Assembly (NCBI GenBank): GCA_039822105.1
Contig: JBCBMW010000004.1
Span: 147,283-211,282 of the forward strand
Length of the DNA: 64,000 nt
Direction of reading: 5' to 3'
From: Parvularcula sp039822105
GTDB taxonomy: Bacteria > Pseudomonadota > Alphaproteobacteria > Caulobacterales > Parvularculaceae
Part shown: piece after piece, positions 59,971-64,000 of the stretch
Layout of the letters: the number at the start of each line of letters is the position of its first letter
Position numbering within the stretch: the first letter of the stretch is position 1
Program-made: the position numbers and the translations under genes
Notes under the pieces: model-generated
What the model was told of the DNA's origin: nothing
The model's database searches: none
What the model saw: the letters and a program-made list of their open reading frames with translations, nothing else

Positions 59971-60353
59971 TCGAGCTTGTGGAAGCCAGTTGGCTTCGCG
60001 TCGCCTATGCGGCCAACATCGTGATCTTGGTGCCTGTCTGTTTCGGCATGTTCGCTGGAGGAGGGGTCAACACGGTCTTCGAGGGCAAGGTTCCTGAGTC
60101 TCAAGGCCTAAGGCTGCTCGTTGGCAGCCTTTGGTTGGCCATATTGCTATCATCAGCAGCGGGACTTTTTTGGCCTGCAGTCTTGCTCCCTGTGATCTTG
60201 ATACAGATCATCTACAAGTCGACTTGGCTGCTAACATATGTTGTGCCCGCCATTCGTTCTGGCGGCCTCAAGCAGGTGCCTTGGGGCATCACCATGACAT
60301 TCATCCTGATCGTGGCCACGTATCCTGTTCTTGTTTGGCTGGCCGCGACTTGA
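59967..60353 (+). CDS. four-helix membrane protein of unknown function
   Basis: 128 residues with four hydrophobic segments (about 14-32, 47-66, 68-90, 104-125). GTG start overlaps the stop of the previous gene by four bases, so the pair is made together. RLLVGSLWLAILLSSAAGLFWP and IIYKSTWLLTYVVPAIRSGG are notable, but I do not recognise the family. Confidence 0.65.
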   Translation: MIELVEASWLRVAYAANIVILVPVCFGMFAGGGVNTVFEGKVPESQGLRLLVGSLWLAILLSSAAGLFWPAVLLPVILIQIIYKSTWLLTYVVPAIRSGGLKQVPWGITMTFILIVATYPVLVWLAAT

Positions 60354-60413
60354 GCAAGCCAAAAAATTTGTAGACGGATGCTGGCGGTTTTGAGTTCTAT
60401 GAAAACGCGCCGA

Positions 60414-61724
60414 TCAGTTTTCTCGTCTGGACACCATGCTCAGCACCTCTTTCGACAGGCGTGCAACAACATGCGGTCGAGAGTTCACAACAACGGCAAC
60501 ATCATAGCGGATGGTAGCGCTGAGCAGAGCCGCGATCTCTGAATCGTTGAGGCCGTAGTGGGTCTTAAGCCACATTGTCATCCCCGTGGTCGCGGCCTGC
60601 AGGGCTTTGTCGAGTGTGTTGTCGATACCATGGACACGGACAAACTCATCGTTCTCTGACCAAAGATAGGGAAGCTCCTCGCCAGGGATGAGGTCGATTT
60701 CGAACTCGACGTCCATCGATGTCTCAAGGCCCTGTCCACTGATTTCGCCGTCGCCTTGAAGCGCGTGGCCGTCGCCAAGAACGAGATAGGCTCCCGCGCG
60801 ATAGACCGGGAGGTACAACGTCGTTCCCTCCGTCATATGACGATAGTCGATATTGCCGCCATGTATCCACAGATCACCAGCGTAGAGCGCCATGTTGAGC
60901 GGCGGCGCCACCCCGATCGAGCCAATCATCGGCGCGACGGGAAGTTTGAGATCTTCGATGGCTGAGCCAGCCGCATCGATCGTGGCCGTCTTTCGCTTCC
61001 GATCAAACCGCCACGTGCGTCCCCAACCTTCGGCGGGTGTTTGTTGATGACCTGCTTGGACCGCTGATTTGTTCAGTGTGCCGCTATACATCTTTGCTGT
61101 GTCGCGGTTGAGCTTCACCGATTTGAGATGGACCACCAGGGTATCGCCTGGCATCGCGCCTTCTACAAAGAACGGGCCGGTGAGCGTGTTTCCCGGCATG
61201 GCCCGCCATTCCAGATCCGCATCCTGACCTTCATTGTCGAGTAGCGTCGTCTGCACCGTGTCACCGGGCACGAGGGAGAGAACAGGCTCGCTGCGGCTTT
61301 CGTATTGCAGTTCGAACGTGGTGGGCGTGAAGACGTGAGTTGTGGGCTCGCGAAGCTCTCGTTCCGATGGTTCTCCTGTTAGCGTCACGGCCACGCCATA
61401 GAGTGTTCCCTCGCCTGTCAGGGTGCCGGAGGACAAGGTGGTGGCTACCGAGCCGGCGGCCTGGTCGCGAAAATTGAAGGACAGCAGGGCGCTCTCATCC
61501 TCCAACGTGCCCGAGACTGTCAGCGGAAAGAACTGGTTCTCATCAAGGGGCTGGGAGGTGCCGGTGACCTCGTTACCGTCGGTCTCAAGCCGCATGACCC
61601 CAGCGGACGAACCACCGTCAAACGACACAACGACATCCCAAGCGCCGTCAAAAGGAGAATCCGCCAACGACGGGCTGGTGCTGGCGACGGCTGCGGCAAA
61701 AGACAACAAGGCTAATCGGATCAT
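60414..61724 (-). CDS. exported acetamidase/formamidase family protein
   Basis: 436 residues. Signal peptide to about residue 21 (AAAVASTSPSLADS). An N-terminal beta-rich domain of about 110 residues (FDGAWDVVVSFDGGSSAGVMRL) is extra compared with formamidase. The FmdA/AmdA domain follows: GPFFVEGAMPGDTLVVHL, NIDYRHMTEGTTLYLPVYRAGAYLVLGDGHALQGDGEISG and a C-terminal helical part. The family hydrolyses short amides, but most members are cytoplasmic; this one is secreted and its substrate is unknown. Divergent from xseA. Confidence 0.85.
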   Translation of the reverse strand: MIRLALLSFAAAVASTSPSLADSPFDGAWDVVVSFDGGSSAGVMRLETDGNEVTGTSQPLDENQFFPLTVSGTLEDESALLSFNFRDQAAGSVATTLSSGTLTGEGTLYGVAVTLTGEPSERELREPTTHVFTPTTFELQYESRSEPVLSLVPGDTVQTTLLDNEGQDADLEWRAMPGNTLTGPFFVEGAMPGDTLVVHLKSVKLNRDTAKMYSGTLNKSAVQAGHQQTPAEGWGRTWRFDRKRKTATIDAAGSAIEDLKLPVAPMIGSIGVAPPLNMALYAGDLWIHGGNIDYRHMTEGTTLYLPVYRAGAYLVLGDGHALQGDGEISGQGLETSMDVEFEIDLIPGEELPYLWSENDEFVRVHGIDNTLDKALQAATTGMTMWLKTHYGLNDSEIAALLSATIRYDVAVVVNSRPHVVARLSKEVLSMVSRREN

Positions 61725-61862
61725 GAGCTTATCCCCTTCATGGCCGCGCGATGCGACTTGGCCCTGGTCTTAGCCATTCCCACGCTATCCCCAACCCAAC
61801 TCTACGTAACGGGATGGTGGCGCAGCCTTGCTGACTGTTCCGGACCGGCCCATGCTGGGCGC

Positions 61863-63320
61863 ATGACCACCGACAATGTCCCTGAATACTCCGTCTCCGA
61901 ACTCTCTGGGAAGCTGAAGCGCACGATTGAGGACACTTACGGTTATGTCCGTGTGCGGGGTGAGTTGGGGCGGGTGACCCGAGCGGCCTCGGGGCATGTC
62001 TATCTGGATATGAAAGACGAGCGGGCGGTGATTTCCTCTGTGATGTGGAAGGGGACCGCGGCGCGTCAGACGGTGAAGCCGGAGCAGGGGCTTGAGGTCG
62101 TCGCGACGGGGCGGATGAGCACTTTCCCTGGGCAGTCCCGTTATCAGTTGATCATCGATACCCTCGCACCGGCCGGTGCGGGCGCCTTGATGGCGCTTTA
62201 CGAAGAGCGGAAGAAGAAGCTCGCGGCCGAGGGCCTCTTTGCCGCCGAGCGCAAACGGCCGATCCCCAAACTGCCGGGGCGAATCGGCGTCGTGACCTCG
62301 CCGTCGGGCGCTGTGATCCGTGATATCCTGCACCGCCTGCGGGACCGGTTCCCCAGTCACGTTCTCGTTTGGCCGAGCGTCGTGCAGGGCGAGGGCGCGC
62401 CGGCGCAGATCGTGCGGGGGATCAAAGGGCTTGCCGCTCTGCCCGAAGCCATGCGGCCCGATGTGGTTATTGTCGCGCGCGGCGGCGGCAGTCTTGAGGA
62501 CCTCTGGTGCTTCAACGACGAGGACGTGGTCCGCGCCGCTGCCGCCAGCCCCATCCCGCTGATCTCCGCCGTGGGGCATGAGACCGACACGACACTGATT
62601 GATTACGCAGCGGACCTTCGCGCCCCGACACCGACCGCTGCGGCGGAGCTCGCCGTTCCGGTGCGGACGGAGCTTCTCTCGGATGTTGCCAATCTCGAAG
62701 GGCGGCTGATGCGGCAGCTCACCGCCCAGACCGAAGGCGCGCGGCTGCGCCTGCAGGCAGCGGCCAGGGGCCTCGGATCACCTGACGGCCTGATAGCGCC
62801 AGCGGTGCAGCGTCTCGACCGCGCCGATGAGCAGCTGCGCAACGCAGCCCACCGTGCGCTGGGGGAGCGGGAGCTGCGCCTGGGCCGGATTGCGCCCCGC
62901 TTGGTCCCAAGCCTCCTGCGCGGCGACACCCATCGCCGATCCGATCGCTTGGCTGCTGCGGGGGAGCGTCTTGGCGCCGCCCTTCAAAGGAATCGGGAAC
63001 GCCACGAACGGCGCTTGGCGGACCAGCGCTTGCCCACCGGGCTCTTGCGATCGCGCCTTGATGCCATGACCTCCTCGCTGAGCCAGGCGGAGAGGTTGCT
63101 TGCATCGGTCAGCTATCACGGGGTGCTCGAGCGCGGGTTTGCTCTGGTGAGCGGGCCTGAGGGGACGCTGATCAAGACATCCAAAGAGGCGGCCAAAGCG
63201 CCGGAGATCGCCGTCACATTCGCTGACGGGCCGGTCCGCGCGACGCCTCTTGGGGCGGGCGCCAAGGGCTCGGCAAAAAAGGCGCGTCCGAAATCGCAAG
63301 GGACCCTCTTCGAAGATTGA
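61863..63320 (+). CDS. xseA: exodeoxyribonuclease VII large subunit
   Basis: 485 residues. OB-fold N-terminus (YSVSELSGKLKRTIEDTYGYVRVRGELG), catalytic core with GRIGVVTSPSGAVIRDILHRLRDRFP, VIVARGGGSLEDLWCFNDEDVVRA and ISAVGHETDTTLIDYAADLRAPTPTAAAE, then the long coiled-coil and a short C-terminal strand (VLERGFALVSGPEG). Degrades single-stranded DNA with XseB, which is not nearby. ATG 61863 is chosen; the frame is open further upstream. Confidence 0.96.
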   Translation: MTTDNVPEYSVSELSGKLKRTIEDTYGYVRVRGELGRVTRAASGHVYLDMKDERAVISSVMWKGTAARQTVKPEQGLEVVATGRMSTFPGQSRYQLIIDTLAPAGAGALMALYEERKKKLAAEGLFAAERKRPIPKLPGRIGVVTSPSGAVIRDILHRLRDRFPSHVLVWPSVVQGEGAPAQIVRGIKGLAALPEAMRPDVVIVARGGGSLEDLWCFNDEDVVRAAAASPIPLISAVGHETDTTLIDYAADLRAPTPTAAAELAVPVRTELLSDVANLEGRLMRQLTAQTEGARLRLQAAARGLGSPDGLIAPAVQRLDRADEQLRNAAHRALGERELRLGRIAPRLVPSLLRGDTHRRSDRLAAAGERLGAALQRNRERHERRLADQRLPTGLLRSRLDAMTSSLSQAERLLASVSYHGVLERGFALVSGPEGTLIKTSKEAAKAPEIAVTFADGPVRATPLGAGAKGSAKKARPKSQGTLFED

Positions 63321-63388
63321 CTTCTGGCTGCATTTGCGGTCATGAGCCGCGCTTCAAACAGTTTCCTTCTTTGCCCGCGAGAATTCCG

Positions 63389-63514
63389 ATGAAAGTCCGC
63401 AGCTCGATCAAATCGCTGAAAAACCGTCACCGCGACTGCCGTGTGGTGCGCCGTAAGGGCCGCATCTACGTCATCAACAAGACCCAGCGCCGGTTCAAAG
63501 CCCGCCAGGGCTGA
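63389..63514 (+). CDS. rpmJ: 50S ribosomal protein bL36
   Basis: 41 residues, MKVRSSIKSLKNRHRDCRVV and the tail KTQRRFKARQG. This is the longer, zinc-free form (only one Cys instead of the CxxC/C/H set), the form usual in alphaproteobacteria. It has its own terminator and lies 68 bases after xseA. Confidence 0.96.
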   Translation: MKVRSSIKSLKNRHRDCRVVRRKGRIYVINKTQRRFKARQG

Positions 63515-63555
63515 TCGGCCCTCAGGGCTCAACACAACCCCAACGCGAGTGTCGT

Positions 63556-63583
63556 CCGCGCAATTTTTTGCGCGGGCTTTTTT
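63556..63583 (+). terminator. intrinsic terminator of rpmJ
   Basis: Eight-pair stem CCGCGCAA/TTGCGCGG with TTTT loop, followed by GC and TTTTTT, 42 bases after the stop. Confidence 0.92.
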
Positions 63584-63654
63584 GCGTTTTGGCGGCCTCT
63601 TTACCCACTTTTGGCGTATTTGCTGCGCTGCAGCGCCGTTTCTCTGTTCGATCA

Positions 63655-63670
63655 TGGTTAATTTTAACCA
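63655..63670. promoter_or_regulatory. palindrome upstream of the secreted protein gene
   Basis: TGGTTAATTTTAACCA, seven-base arms around TT, in an AT-rich island 85 bases before the gene at 63756. A perfect 12-base palindrome GCGCTGCAGCGC lies at 63625-63636. Possible operator; TTGCCA (63703-63708) and GATAGT (63724-63729) downstream could be weak promoter boxes. Confidence 0.4.
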
Positions 63671-63755
63671 TATGATTTTTTTATATAAATTCTGATCTAT
63701 TCTTGCCAGGCGGGCATTTTTGTGATAGTGTACAACCTCCACGAAAGGTGCCCCC

Positions 63756-64000
63756 ATGAAGTTTCTCGTCGCCGCGACCCTGTCTGTCCTGTCCGCTTTC
63801 TCGATGGCTCAGGCCGCAACCATGGTCGTCGACATCAACTCGAGACCATCGGACAACGGCGTCACGGTCACGCTTGATGCAGGCGTCTATGAGCTGAGCT
63901 TCGTTGAAGGCATGTACGACGCTTGGAACGCGTGGGGCCGGAACTCAGGCTGCGATTCGAATGGCGAGAATTGCTCGCGCGGCTGGCTGACCAACGTGAA
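63756..64000 (+). CDS. secreted protein, N-terminal part (runs off the window)
   Basis: 81 residues visible. Signal peptide MKFLVAATLSVLSAFSMAQA with cleavage near residue 20, then VDINSRPSDNGVTVTLDAG and a segment with WNAWG, two Cys (CDSNGENCSRGW). GAAAGG lies seven bases before the ATG. The visible part reminds me of secreted proteins that carry a PEP-CTERM sorting tail, but the C-terminus is outside the window, so this cannot be tested. Confidence 0.75.
   Translation, partial: MKFLVAATLSVLSAFSMAQAATMVVDINSRPSDNGVTVTLDAGVYELSFVEGMYDAWNAWGRNSGCDSNGENCSRGWLTNV

Overview
The window looks like a chromosomal segment of a GC-rich alphaproteobacterium. The evidence is gene order and gene families seen mainly in that class: nuoN-birA-coaX-RNase J-DUF1467, aroK-aroB-CNNM protein, crcB-RluA-ATP12 chaperone, rpsF-rpsR-rplI, a UrcA-family protein, a C-poor 41-residue bL36 and a 429-residue LolC. 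A Caulobacterales, Parvularculales or Sphingomonadales relative is plausible, but the order cannot be fixed from the sequence alone. About 69 protein genes are supported, packed tightly with many 1 to 4 base overlaps and frequent GTG or TTG starts. I see no tRNA, rRNA, insertion sequence, prophage or CRISPR array.

Layout. 1-3.2 kb, minus strand: FAD-linked oxidase (cut by the edge), an AAC(3)-I-like acetyltransferase, YtoQ, a NIPSNAP protein and threonylcarbamoyl-AMP synthase, probably one operon. 3.3-9 kb: acyl-CoA dehydrogenase, an HxlR regulator divergent from an alpha/beta hydrolase, a Tat-exported nitroreductase-like protein with its MarR regulator, and a GNAT. 9-14.5 kb: lolCD, two lipoproteins, a small membrane protein and an ABC-F ATPase. 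14.7-20.9 kb: a BlaI/M56 sensor pair, an acyl-CoA ligase and an AsmA protein. 21-33.3 kb: recA, then the membrane arm of complex I (nuoJKLMN) without nuoA-I, birA, coaX, RNase J, DUF1467 and mgtE.

33.3-43.7 kb: a DnaJ-domain protein, BolA, a soxR-efflux pump operon divergent from a 38-codon reading frame behind a SoxR-type promoter, a sirtuin, a second efflux pump, a serine beta-lactamase-fold protein and the aro cluster. 43.8-51.4 kb: a Cys-Pro repeat protein paired with a His-rich partner, the crcB/RluA/ATP12 operon, alr, dnaB, GtrA and the small ribosomal operon. 51.7-64 kb: an exported esterase, a beta-propeller lipoprotein and a catalase-peroxidase with a lipoprotein signal; urcA behind a strongly folded leader; transaldolase, an NrtS-like protein and purD; two unknown membrane proteins; an exported acetamidase; xseA; rpmJ; and the start of a secreted protein.

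Most of the window is housekeeping. The parts least explained by known families are the SoxR-driven micro-gene (36.1 kb), the Cys-repeat/His-cluster pair (43.8-45 kb), the lipoprotein-type KatG with its exported neighbours (51.8-56 kb) and the urcA leader RNA (56.3 kb). All functional statements rest on motif and length recognition by eye; no database search was possible.
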